DNA of 64,000 nt from Mesostigma viride (Eukaryota > Streptophyta > Mesostigmatophyceae > Mesostigmatales > Mesostigmataceae): the NCBI GenBank assembly GCA_009746045.1, contig RPFO01001718.1, positions 69,433 through 133,432 on the forward strand, written 5' to 3'. Position numbers and translations under genes: made by a program. Positions 45,265 through 56,600 of this stretch are shown one piece after another. A model generated the notes under the pieces. That model was not told the origin of the DNA, searched no databases, and was given only the letters and a program-made list of their open reading frames with translations. How positions within the stretch are numbered: the first letter of the stretch is position 1; every line of letters begins with the position of its first letter.

Positions 45265-45798
45265 GGGGAGGGAGGGAGGGAGGGAGGGAGGGAGGGAGGG
45301 AGGGAGGGAGGGAGGGAGGGAGGGAGGGAGGGAGGGAGGGAGGGAGGGAGGGAGGGAGGGAGGGAGGGAGGGAGGGAGGGAGGGAGGGAGGGAGGGAGGG
45401 GAGGGAGGGAGGAGGGAGGGAGGGAGGGAGGGAGGGAGGAGGGAGGGAGGGAGGGAGGGAGGGAGGGAGGGAGGGAGGGAGGGAGGGAGGGAGGGAGGGA
45501 GGGAGGGAGGGAGGGAGGGAGGGAGGAGGAGGGAGGGAGGGAGGGAGGAGGGAGGGAGGGAGGGAGGGAGGGAGGGAGGGAGGGAGGGAGGAGGGAGGGA
45601 GGGAGGGAGGGAGGGAGGGAGGGAGGGAGGGAGGGAGGGAGGAGGGAGGGAGGGAGGGAGGGAGGAGGGAGGGAGGGAGGGAGGGAGGGAGGGAGGGAGG
45701 GAGGGAGGGAGGGAGGGAGGGAGGGAGGGAGGGAGGGAGGGAGGGAGGGAGGGAGGGAGGGATCGAGGGAGGGAGGGAGGGAGGGAGGGAGGGAGGGA
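45265..45798. repeat. (GGGA)n array
   Basis: About 530 bp of GGGA with GGA slips and one TCGA near 45762. The same unit as at 608-1380. Confidence 0.97.
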
Positions 45799-45815
45799 AG
45801 GCATGACTGTGTGTG

Positions 45816-45818
45816 TGC

Positions 45819-45867
<49 letters not shown>

Positions 45868-45955
45868 TGGTTATATGGGTGGTTGGTTGGTTGGTTGGTT
45901 GGTTGGTTGGTTGGTTGGTTGGGTGGGTGGGTGGGTGGGTGGGTGGGTGGGTGGG
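45816..45955. repeat. (CGTG)n, (GGTT)n and (GGGT)n blocks
   Basis: Three consecutive tetranucleotide arrays: CGTG to about 45869, GGTT about 45879-45920 and GGGT to about 45955. All keep a 4-bp period. Confidence 0.95.
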
Positions 45956-46189
45956 GAAGGTGTGCTTTTTATTATGATGATTAGCTAAGTTACGTGTGTG
46001 TTGTTGATGTACATGTTGACGTTGTATCATGGGCGTGTGCCCCTAAGTCTGCCTTCCTGCAATATCACATAATATATCATCTAGATGTGTTGTTGGGAAC
46101 CTGACTATATATCCCAAACTGGAATGGTTGACATTCAACTATGGGATGAAACCCACGAAAAACAATTACTAGGAACTGCCATTTTTGTG

Positions 46190-47300
46190 CTATGTTTGCT
46201 AGCATCTGTCACCTATTTGTCATGCAAACAGTCTGAATTTCTTGTGGGCAGTTAACATAGATGTTTTTATGAGCTGTGCGAATTTCTAGGCTTAACTGAG
46301 TTCATTGATATAGGCACCCATGTGTTGGAACTCTTGGAAAACCAAGAAAGACTGCATTTGGGGGGGGGGGGTTCGCTAGCATCAGTCACCATTTTGTCAT
46401 CCAACCAGCCTGAAACTTTGTGGGCATGCTGCATGGGATGTGTTTAGAACATGTGCAAAGTCCCAGGCCCAACTGAGCTCTATTGGTGTCATTATGTATG
46501 CATATGTGTGATAAAACCCTTGGAAAACCAAGAAAGACTGCATTTTGGGGGTATTTATGCTAGCATTTGTCACCTATTTGTCATTCAAGCAGCCTGAAAC
46601 TTTGTGGGCATGCTGCATGGGATGTGTTTAGAACATGTGCAAAGTCCCAGGCCCAACTGAGCTCTATTGGTGTCATTATGTATGCATATGTGTGATAAAA
46701 CCCTTGGAAAACCAAGAAAGACTGCATTTTGGGGGTATTTATGCTAGCATTTGTCACCATTTTGTCATCCAACCAGCCTGAAACTTTGTGGGCATGCTGC
46801 ATGGGATGTGTTTAGAACATGTGCAAAGTCCCAGGCCCAACTGAGCTCTATTGGTGTCATTATGTATGCATATGTGTGATAAAACCCTTGGAAAACCATG
46901 AAAAACTGCATTTTGGGGGTATTTATGCTAGCATTTGTCAACATTTTGTCATCCAACCAGCCTGAAACTTTGTGGGCATGCTGCATGGGATGTGTTTAGA
47001 ACATGTGCAAAGTCCCAGGCCCAACTGAGCTCTATTGGTGTCATTATGTTTGCATATGTGTGATAAAACCCTTGGAAAACCATGAAAAACTGCATTTTGG
47101 GGTATTTATGCTAGCATTTGTCACCTATTTGTCATCCAACCAGCCTGAAACTTTGTGGGCATGCTGCATAAGATGTGTTTAGAAAATGTGCAAAGTCCCA
47201 GGCCCAACTGAGTTCATTTGATGTCTTTATATATGCATACATGCCAGAAAGTGCTGATAATACGGTATTTTTTGCTAGCAAATGTCACCATGTTACCATG
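46190..47300. repeat. 184-bp satellite, about six units
   Basis: The block TTTGTCAYC / GTCACC recurs at 46385, 46569, 46753, 46937 and 47120 (spacing 184, 184, 184, 183), with degraded edge units at 46208 and 47284. Units share GGGATGTGTTTAGAACATGT and CAACTGAGCTCTATTGGTG. Edge units are the most diverged, as expected for unequal exchange. Confidence 0.95.
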
Positions 47301-47459
47301 CTGCCGACTCCCAAAAATTTTTTTGACCACATGGCATCATATAAGATATCTGATAAGAAACCTTGGTGCCAAATTTGAGGTCAAACTGACCATTATTCCT
47401 TCTCCAAATGATTTCCAGGGGAAGAAAATGGGTTTTCGGATTGATGTGTGTGTCAAGAC

Positions 47460-47830
47460 ATGTCACGGTGGCACGGTGGCACGGTGGCACGGTGGCACGG
47501 TGGCACGGTGGCACGGTGGCACAGTGGCACCCCACGTTAGGCAGTGCTTGTGGACATTAAAACATTAGTATTGGACGTTAGGTTACCTCGTGACACCATA
47601 CAAAATCATAAAATGGTAGTTTTATGGTGGCACGGTGCATGTCACGGTGGCACGGTGGCACGGTGGCACGGTGGCACGGTGGCACAGTGGCACCCCACGT
47701 TAGGCAGTGCTTGTGGACATTATAACATTAGTATTGGACGTTAGGTTACCTCGTGACACCATAAAAAATCATAAAATGGTAGTTTTATGGTGGCACGGTG
47801 GCACGGTGGCACGGTGGCACGGTGTCAAAA
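47460..47830. repeat. (GGTGGCAC)n arrays in a ~170-bp direct duplication
   Basis: Runs of the 8-mer at 47466-47530, 47645-47690 and 47790-47825 flank two nearly identical blocks (starting CCCCACGTTAGGCAGTGC at about 47530 and 47692). The same 8-mer occurs in both arms of the foldback at 44.2-44.5 kb. Confidence 0.9.
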
Positions 47831-47944
47831 CATGATGAGACACTTACCTCCTAGCTTTGGACCTAAGGGAGGTACAAAATATCAAAGTTGAAAAAAAGTC
47901 AAATTGTACTAGTGGTGGAGTACAATTCCAGTTGTGCTTAGGGA

Positions 47945-49525
47945 GATGGTGACGTGGTGCCTGTTCCTGAGCGTGTGGTGGCAGTTATCGCTGCTACTCA
48001 TAGAATCTTAGATCGCGGGTTTACATACTACCGCGAACTTAGTTCTGTGCTTGGGAAGTGGGTGTGGATGCATCTGCTGTGCCGCCCCATGCTTTCGGTG
48101 TGGTCTGAGACGTACCGGCTGCTAGCAGCCATGAACGCCTCCCTGCCTGGGCGCCGCTGGCGCCTCCCCGGTGCGGGGGCCCGCCAGGAGCTTCATGCAG
48201 GCGGCGATCGACCTGGCCCCCTTTTTGAGGGCGGCCAGGGCCCGGCCCCTTTCTGACCGGGTCGTCGCAAGTGATGCGAGCGGCTCCGGCGGTGGGGTGG
48301 TCTACAGGGACCTGCCTGGGGCCGATTGTGCCCGGCTGGCGACCCGGCGCGAAGCGCGGGGGTGGCGGACGACAGCTTTAACGTCTGGGGAGGACTGGGA
48401 CCTGGAGCGCATGGAGGAGGGGGACTACAGCCTGCTGGATAGTGGCCACTGGCGTACGGCACTGTCCTACAGGTGGCGGGGGCAGCCTAACCACATCAAC
48501 GTCAAGGAGGCGATTGCTGCGACACAGGGGGTCGAGTGGTCGTGCCGGACCAAGGCGTGTCGAGGTAAGCGAGTCGTCCGGCTCGTGGACTCTAGTGCTG
48601 TGGTGGGGGTGTTTGTCAGAGGGCGGTCGTCTTCCTACCGCCTCAACCAGCTGGTTCGGCGCTACTGCGCTCTGTCACTGGCTGGCGACATGCAGAGCCA
48701 GAGGGTCTGGGTGGCTACCGACCACAACCCAGCTGACAAGGCCAGTCGGCGTGGCGCTTGGATTCCTGACTTGACCCGGTGTGGTGACGTGCATCCCAAC
48801 CCTGGGCCTGTCGGCCTGAGGGGCCGGGCGCGACGCCCTCGGCCGGGACTTGGCACTTTTGGAGGGCACAGTCAACCCTGTGTCTAGTAACCTTGCCAGC
48901 GTACCGGCGCGCGGCGGCTGTCTACGTGGCGTGGGCACCACCTGGCCCTGTCGACCCAGCTGACGCGGAAGCCATTGTCTGTGAGTGGATTTCTGCTGTC
49001 TACCATGCCAGAGGCGGGCGGGGCCGGGCGTACCTTATGCCAGCACGCCAAGGCCTGTCTGCACACCTGTACTACCCCGACATTGTTCGGAATTGGGTAC
49101 TGGCGGACCGCCTGCTAGCAGGTTGGCAGCGGCTTGTTCCGGCTGTCAGCCCTCCGCCTATGCCCTGGCGCCTTTGCTATTTCACTGCCCTGTTGCTAGT
49201 TTCACGTCGACAGGTGCATTTGAGTGCGTTGATTATTATTGCTTTCCAGCAGTATTTACACATTAGCGAGGCGCTAGGGCTGCGGGTTCGGGATGTGGCT
49301 CATCCCGGCCACCCCCTTCTCGAGCCAGGGCCCACGGTCGGTGCCCTGGTGCTGCGCAACCCCAAAACTGCGCAGGGGGCGGCCCAGCACGTCCTCGTCC
49401 GGGATCCACTTTCTTTGTGGCTCCTGCGACGCCTGACGGCTGGCCAGCCCCCGCATGCACTTCTCTTTCGGGGTTTAACGTACAGCCAGGCTAGGCAGCA
49501 GTGGGAGGCTGTGCCGGCCAGTGTA
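47945..49525 (+). pseudogene. tyrosine-recombinase retrotransposon remnant (RT end, RNase H, recombinase)
   Basis: In order on the plus strand: the end of RT ('YRELSSVLGKWVW', 47954 on); after a frameshift at about 48170, a DIRS-type RNase H (VVASDASGSGGGVVY, then 'HINVKEAIAA', then VWVATDHNPADKASR); a Pro/Arg-rich linker with GDVHPNPGP; then, in another frame from about 48890, a tyrosine recombinase core. In the recombinase the box I Arg is replaced by His (YLHISEALGLRVRDV). A 'NPKTAQG...HVLVRDP' strand pair follows. The domain is cut at about 49525 by the REL insertion region, so the His-x-x-Arg and Tyr are lost. The order RT-RH-YR fits PAT/Ngaro-like DIRS-order elements. Confidence 0.75.
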
Positions 49526-49529
49526 TAAT

Positions 49530-51228
49530 CATACGCAATATATATTCATTGAGAATGATAGATTACGGAGGTGAGATAGGCATGCAACATAAGGAAAAAC
49601 CCGATAACTGGGAGAATAACCCTGAAGAAATTAATAGTAATCTGACACAGACATCCAAGGATCACGCCAGCGGCACAAGGTACAACTAACTAGACATCAC
49701 AAAACTACACGCAGCAACAGCGCTGCCGGCCCACCATGCAGGCCTGGAAGGGATCTAGACCGCATGGGTCGCGACAAAGTCGGCCCGGGTGCGGCGGAAT
49801 AACACATCAGCCACGGTGCGAGTGAGGGCGAGTGACAGGCGCTGCCGCCAATACGAGGACCACGTGCGGGCCGACCACGGGGCGGTCTGACCCTCGAGGT
49901 CGAGGCGGTCTTCACGGCGCTGGCAGCACTCGTGGAAAAACTCCGCTGTCTTGGGGCCCATGGCCCCGAACTCCTCAAGGACAAAGGGGATGACCCGGTG
50001 GGGCCCCACATTGCCGTAGGAGGCAAACTTGTCGCGCTCAGCCACAGTGGCAGCAGCGCCGGCATCCACAGCCGCCCGGAGGATGTGGCGACCGGAAAGC
50101 GGCCGAGCCACGGAGACATCGATGAGCAGGTGGCAACCCTGCCCGTCGTAGTCAAGCACGGTAATGTCGGGGCGGTGGTTGGGTGAGTAGAGGGCGGCCC
50201 CATCCGCGTCCTCGCACTTGATGGTGGAGTGGGGAAAGACCGACCGAACCATGGCACACACCACCCGGAGGAGAGCGGTATGGAGATAGAGGAACCAGTT
50301 CTGGTTCTGCTGGCCACCCATGCACGCGATGTAGTGCGTCCCAGTAGTATCCAGAGCAAGCCCGCAGCTGCCGCAGGACGCACCCGCCGTGATGAGAGGT
50401 TGCGGGGCAAAGAGCTGGTGGCGGAGAGCGATGGCGTAAAGGGCCGGAACCAGCGTGAACAAAGGGCTCATGGGGAGGGCGCGCAGGAAGGCGGACCCCA
50501 CGCTCCCCTCAAGGGAAACGGAGTGAAGCCAAGCCTTCCCCTGATCGTTCAAGCTCGCGTGCAGACCCATCCAGTCGGCACAGTGTAGTATACCCGCGTA
50601 GGTCTTTTGTTGTTTTTCATGAACGCAGGCAGGGAAGACACTAGGACTGACGACAGTAGACACGCCGGGCGTGCCCCGGGGCAGGCGACGGTGGACGGCC
50701 TGAGCGGGGCGGACGAGGTCGCAAGCCTGCTGGATCCCGAGGTAAGAATCCTGCACAGCCTGCACAAAGGGGAAGGGGGATGGGGTGACCAAGTCGGGAA
50801 TGGCGCTGACGGCGCTGGGGACCAACCGGCGGATCTCCGCCCAGGCCTGAGCAACAGAGCCAAGGAAGGCGGCGGGGGCGAGGCGGGCGGCGCGGGTGAG
50901 CCCACACCCGCCCATGCGGCAGGGGAGGGTGGCCAAGCGCATGGAGTGAGCTGGCAGGCTAGGGCCGGGGAGGAGCACCTGCAAGGCGGCCTGAATGCGC
51001 TCGTCATGGCCTTCCGCGGCAAGCCGCACCAAGTGGGGGGGAGCGCCACGGAGCCAGTGAACCACCCGCGGGTGGGCGCAAAACCACAGGAGGAGCCCTT
51101 TGGTCTGGGGGTCCTTGAGGCGCGCCCAAGTCTCGAGGACATGGGTGCGCTGTTCCACGGTGGCCCGGAGCTCCTCTGCGACGTAGTCAGGGTCACCCAC
51201 AGGGACGCCTAGGCACGAGAAACCACGC
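49530..51228 (-). mobile_element. REL non-LTR element copy A, 5'-truncated
   Basis: Minus-strand C-terminal half of the REL element, stop at 49755. It retains the CGSCG...H....C knuckle, RPDI...LLIDV and the downstream AERDK of the REL endonuclease. Over about 1.69 kb it differs from copy C at about nine positions by eye. An AATATATAT stretch at both ends (about 49537 and 51228) looks like the target-site duplication. ORFs that continue right of 51228 only read antisense through copy B. Confidence 0.9.
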
Positions 51229-51239
51229 AATATATATAC

Positions 51240-53390
51240 GCCCAGCTGGGGGTGACGACTCCAGGCGGGGCGGATATCCTCATCCATTCGGTGCAGGCCT
51301 ACCTCGAGGCCCACCCCACCCACGCTGTCGTCAAGGTCGACTGCCACAACGCGTTCAACAGTCCGTCCCGCGCCAGCATGTTTGCGGCCGTCATGGAGTC
51401 CTTCGAGGACTTGTACGCTTGGACAGCCGTGTGCTACGGCCAGCCCGGCCAACTGGTTCACATCATGGAGGACGGCACTCGCGGCGGCCTGCTGTCGCGG
51501 TCGGGCACCCAGCAAGGGGACCCCCTGGGACCCCTGTACTTTGCCGCCCCCTCCAGGGTTGCCTCCAAGCGGTCCATGCTGCCCACCCGGCGGTCGCTAT
51601 TCAGGCCTACTTGGATGATATCTACCTTCTGGGCCCTGTGCCGGACACCACCGCGGCTCTGCTGGCACTGCAGACCGCGGTGGCCGACATCAACCTCCAG
51701 TTGACCCTGGCCAAGTGCGCGGTGTACTCGCCCCAAGGTGATTGCTCCGGCTTCCCGCCCCAGCTCTTGGGCCGGGACGAGCGCCTCCATGGGTTGGATG
51801 TCCTCGGCGTTCCGGTTGGCGACCCCGCGTTTGTCATCGATGCTCTGCGGGCCGCCCTCGAGGCACGCACTGAGGTACTGCCCTTGATTGCGCGCCTTCA
51901 TGATTCGCAGACCAAGGGTCTGCTTCTGTGGTTTTGCGCTCACCCTCGCGTCGTTCACTGGCTCCGGGGCGCTCTTCCGGCTCAGGTCCGGCTGGCCGCT
52001 GAGGGCCACGACGAACGCATCCAGTCGGCCTTGGCGCAGCTGGTCCCGGGCCCTGACCTCCCGCCACATGCTATTCGCATTGCCTCCCTGCCTGCACGGA
52101 TGGGTGGCTGTGGTCTGACTCGTGCCGCCCGGCTGGCCCCAGCAGCATTTTTGGGCTCCGTCGCTCAGTCGTGGGCGGAAAGCTGCCGGCTCCTGCCCCT
52201 TTTGGCAACGGCAGCGCCTGACCTCCTGGACCCCAGCAGCCCTTTGCCCTTCGTCACCGCCATCCAGGAGGCCTATGCTGAGATCCAGCAGGCCTGTTCT
52301 CCCGTCCGTGCCGCTCAGGCGGTACAGCGCCACCTCCCTCGCGGCACTCCCTCGGTCGCCTCCGTTCAATCTCCCGCCGCATTCCCTGCTCGCGTCATCG
52401 ATAAACACCAGAAAACCTACGCGGGTATTCTGCACACGGCTGATTGGATTGCTCTTTTCGCGGACCTCAACGCCCAGGGACGTGCGTGGCTGTTCTCGCT
52501 TTCCTTGCGGAGTGTGGGCTCGGCGTACCTTCGTGCTCTTCCCATGGCCCCCCCATTCGCCTTGGCTCCCAGCCACTACTCGGTGGCGCTCCGGCACCAG
52601 CTATTTGCCCCGCAGCCTCTTGTTCCGGCCGGGCGGCCTTGTGGTAGCTGTGGGCAGCCGCTGGATCCCACGGGGACTCACTACCTTGCCTGCATGGGGG
52701 GCCAACAGAATCAGAATTGGTATTTGTATTTGCACACTGTCCTCCTGACGGTGGTGCTCGCCATGATTCGGTCGGTTTTCCCCCACGCGAACATCCGGTC
52801 CGAGGATGCGGATGGCGCTGCCTTCTATTCCCCCAACCACCGGCCTGACATCGTGGTGCTGGACTTTGAGGGGGGTGGCCGGCATCTGCTTATCGACGTT
52901 TCGGTGGCGCGGCCCTTGGCTCTTAGCCACGTGGCTGGGGCCTCCCTCACGGCAGGTTACACGGCGGACCGGGCGGAGCGGGCCAAGCTCCTGGCCTACG
53001 GCGACGTCGGGCACCATCGTGTGGTGCCCTTTGTCCTGGAGGAGTTTGGGGCCATGGGGCCCCTGACCTCCGCCTTCTTCAAGGAGTGTTGCCGGCTCCG
53101 GGAGGACCGGCTGGACCTGGAGGGCCAGCGGGCCCCATGGTCGGCGCGGACCTGGACGTCATATTGGCGTCAGCGCTTGTCGGTGGCGCTGACTCGGGCC
53201 ATGGCTGACATCATGCTCCGCCGTACGCGGGCTGATTTTGCGGTGCAGCAGGGCTATTAGGTTCCTCCCGTTAGGAGTTTCCATTGGTCTTATCGTAGTA
53301 TAGAGCTTTGACATGGCTCTGTATAGAGGTTTATAGCTGGGCGTTTGCTTTGGTTTGAGTGATTTCACTCTGCTGTAAGTAATTATATTA
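51240..53390 (+). mobile_element. REL non-LTR element copy B, diverged
   Basis: A plus-strand member starting inside RT ('AQLGVTTPGGADI'). It has VDCHNAFN and GTQQGDPLGP in one frame. After a one-base shift in a C-rich run near 51548 it continues with AYLDDIYLLGP and the rest of the protein to the stop at 53258-53260. The knuckle (CGSCG...H), RPDI and LLIDV of the REL endonuclease are intact. TGTAA at 53374 precedes an AT-rich end. It is a separate subfamily, clearly diverged in protein and DNA from copies A and C. Confidence 0.88.
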
Positions 53391-53612
53391 TTAATATATA
53401 TATTCATTGAGAATGATAGATTACGGAGGTGAGATAGGCATGCAACATAAGGAAAAACCCGATAACTGGGAGAATAACCCTGAAGAAATTAATAGTAATC
53501 TGACACAGACATCCAAGGATCACGCCAGCGGCACAAGGTACAACTAACTATACATCACAAAACTACACGCAGCAACAGCGCTGCCGGCCCACCATGCAGG
53601 CCTGGAAGGGAT

Positions 53613-56600
53613 CTAGACCGCATGGGTCGCGACAAAGTCGGCCCGGGTGCGGCGGAATAACACATCAGCCACGGTGCGAGTGAGGGCGAGTGACAGGCGC
53701 TGCCGCCAATACGAGGACCACGTGCGGGCCGACCACGGGGCGGTCTGACCCTCGAGGTCGAGGCGGTCTTCACGGCGCTGGCAGCACTCGTGGAAAAACT
53801 CCGCTGTCTTGGGGCCCATGGCCCCGAACTCCTCAAGGACAAAGGGGATGACCCGGTGGGGCCCCACATTGCCGTAGGAGGCAAACTTGTCGCGCTCAGC
53901 CACAGCGGCAGCAGCGCCGGCATCCACAGCCGCCCGGAGGATGTGGCGACCGGAAAGCGGCCGAGCCACGGAGACATCGATGAGCAGGTGGCAACCCTGC
54001 CCGTCGTAGTCAAGCACGGTAATGTCGGGGCGGTGGTTGGGTGAGTAGAGGGCGGCCCCATCCGCGTCCTCGCACTTGATGGTGGAGTGGGGAAAGACCG
54101 ACCGAACCATGGCACACACCACCCGGAGGAGAGCGGTATGGAGATAGAGGAACCAGTTCTGGTTCTGCTGGCCACCCATGCACGCGATGTAGTGCGTCCC
54201 AGTAGTATCCAGAGCAAGCCCGCAGCTGCCGCAGGACGCACCCGCCGTGATGAGAGGTTGCGGGGCAAAGAGCTGGTGGCGGAGAGCGATGGCGTAAAGG
54301 GCCGGAACCAGTGTGAACAAAGGGCTCATGGGGAGGGCGCGCAGGAATGCGGACCCCACGCTCCCCTCAAGGGAAACGGAGTGAAGCCAAGCCTTCCCCT
54401 GATCGTTCAAGCTCGCATGCAGACCCATCCAGTCGGCACAGTGTAGTATACCCGCGTAGGTCTTTTGTTGTTTTTCATGAACGCAGGCAGGGAAGACACT
54501 AGGACTGACGACAGTGGACACGCCGGGCGTGCCCCGGGGCAGGCGACGGTGGACGGCCTGAGCGGGGCGGACGAGGTCGCAAGCCTGCTGGATCCCGAGG
54601 TAAGAATCCTGCACAGCCTGCACAAAGGGGAAGGGGGATGGGGTGACCAAGTCGGGAATGGCGCTGACGGCGCTGGGGACCAACCGGCGGATCTCCGCCC
54701 AGGCCTGAGCAACAGAGCCAAGGAAGGCGGCGGGGGCGAGGCGGGCGGCGCGGGTGAGCCCACACCCGCCCATGCGGCAGGGGAGGGTGGCCAAGCGCAT
54801 GGAGTGAGCTGGCAGGCTAGGGCCGGGGAGGAGCACCTGCAAGGCGGCCTGAATGCGCTCGTCATGGCCTTCCGCGGCAAGCCGCACCAAGTGGGGGGAG
54901 CGCCACGGAGCCAGTGAACCACCCGCGGGTGGGCGCAAAACCACAGGAGGAGCCCTTTGGTCTGGGGGTCCTTGAGGCGCGCCCAAGTCTCGAGGACATG
55001 GGTGCGCTGTTCCACGGTGGCCCGGAGCTCCTCTTCGACGTAGTCAGGGTCACCCACAGGGACGCCCAGGCACGAGAAACCACGCGCCCGCGCCAATGCC
55101 CCCGGGATAGCCGCGGGGAAGCCAGAGCAGTCCCCCTGGGGCGAAAAGACTGCACACTTGGGGAGGGTGAGCCGAAGGTTGATGGCCGCCATGGCCACTT
55201 CAAGGGCAGCCAGGGCGGCAACCACAGCGTCGGCCGGGCCAAGGGCATGGATATCGTCCATATAGGCGAGGAGCACGACATCCGGGTGCGCAGCGTGGAC
55301 ACCTTGGAGAGCCTTGTGCAGCGGGGCAGACAGGTAAAAGGGGCCGAGGGGGTCACCTTGCTGGGTTCCCGTGCGGGAAGCGATGTCGGCGAACGTCCCA
55401 TCCTCCATGAGGAAGGAGAGTTGAGTGGGTTCGCCGTAGCAGGCTGCTGTCCACGCAAGAAGGTCAGGGAACGCCTCGCCGACGGCCTCAAAGATGCTAG
55501 CCTTGGTGACAGCATTGAACGCATTGTGGCAATCCACCTTCAGCGCCACATGGGTCGGATGCGTCTCGAGGTAGGCCTGAACTGTGTGCACGATGATGTC
55601 GCTGCCCCCTTTGGTGGCGACGCCAAGCTGGGCCGCGACGGACTCCTCAGTATCACTCCGGTTGGGGCAGAAGTAGGCGCGAAACTCGGGGGCCTTTTGG
55701 CGACAAATGACCTTACTCACCAGCTTGCGTAGGACCTCGCCGCAAGCAATGGGACGAACGCGGCCAGCAGGCGGGGGGACGTCGTCTTTCAGGAGGGCAA
55801 TGAGGCGTGCCCCAGCCAGCCAAGGGCGCGCCGCGGGGGCCAGGGACCCCGCGGCCAAGTCGGCGGCAGCCTCAAAGAGTGCGGTCGCCCCGCCATGGCC
55901 CGCCATCACGGAGAGGTGCTCGTAGCGCCAGCCTGAGGGGCCGGTGGAGGAGGCGTTCGGCAGATCCTTCAGCACAGCCGTGAAGATGTCCAGGTCCAGG
56001 ACAATAGGCGGGGGCGGGGGGGTGGCCGGGGCGGGCACCGCAAAGGCCGGTTCGTCGGGGTGAAGGTCGCGCAAAGCCTGCAGGGTCGGGGGAGTGGAGG
56101 GAGCCAACGCGGTCAGTTCAAGCTTTTGCATGGCCCGGCTCAATTCACCTACCTTCACCAACCGCATGACGTCAGCTTCCACCCGGGCAAAGGAGGCGGC
56201 CCCCGACACCCGGGTGGAGGCCGGAGGCTGCAGCGCCCACAGCCCTTCCCAATCCCCGAGGAGGAACCGCCGGCAGCGAGCGATGACCGCACCCTGTACG
56301 CCACGCACGCCCCGCTCCAACGGCGCTAAGAGGAGCCGGGGGGTGACGAGAAACAGCTTGTGGCCGAGTTCGTCGAGAGGGTGACTATGCATCCGGGCCA
56401 GGGAAAGCAGGGCGCAGCGCGTAAACAAGCTCCGGGCGCGGTGAGGGACGTCCGGGAGCGTCATGCAAGGGTTGCGCGCACAGGCGGCAAAAGGGAGCGT
56501 GGCCAGGAATGCCCAGCCTGCCGAGAGGTCCCCCGGATCGCTCGTACCCTGCGATGCCGGTGGAGGGGCAGGGGCCGACCGAGGGGCCGCCCCGGACCGG

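Noticed and set aside
45184-46030. 200-270-codon ORFs over the second GGGA array
   Set aside because: Same artefact; no domain and no codon structure.
46581-46986. Duplicate 73-codon minus-strand ORFs
   Set aside because: They are two units of the 184-bp satellite; the frame is lost in other units.
49697-50410. Overlapping minus-strand ORFs rich in Ser/Arg/Pro in the REL copies (also at 53555-54268)
   Set aside because: High-GC shadow frames of the endonuclease coding sequence.
51229-51515. N-terminal extension of copy A's ORF (586 codons in total)
   Set aside because: This part reads antisense through copy B's RT; the real element sequence ends at about 51228.
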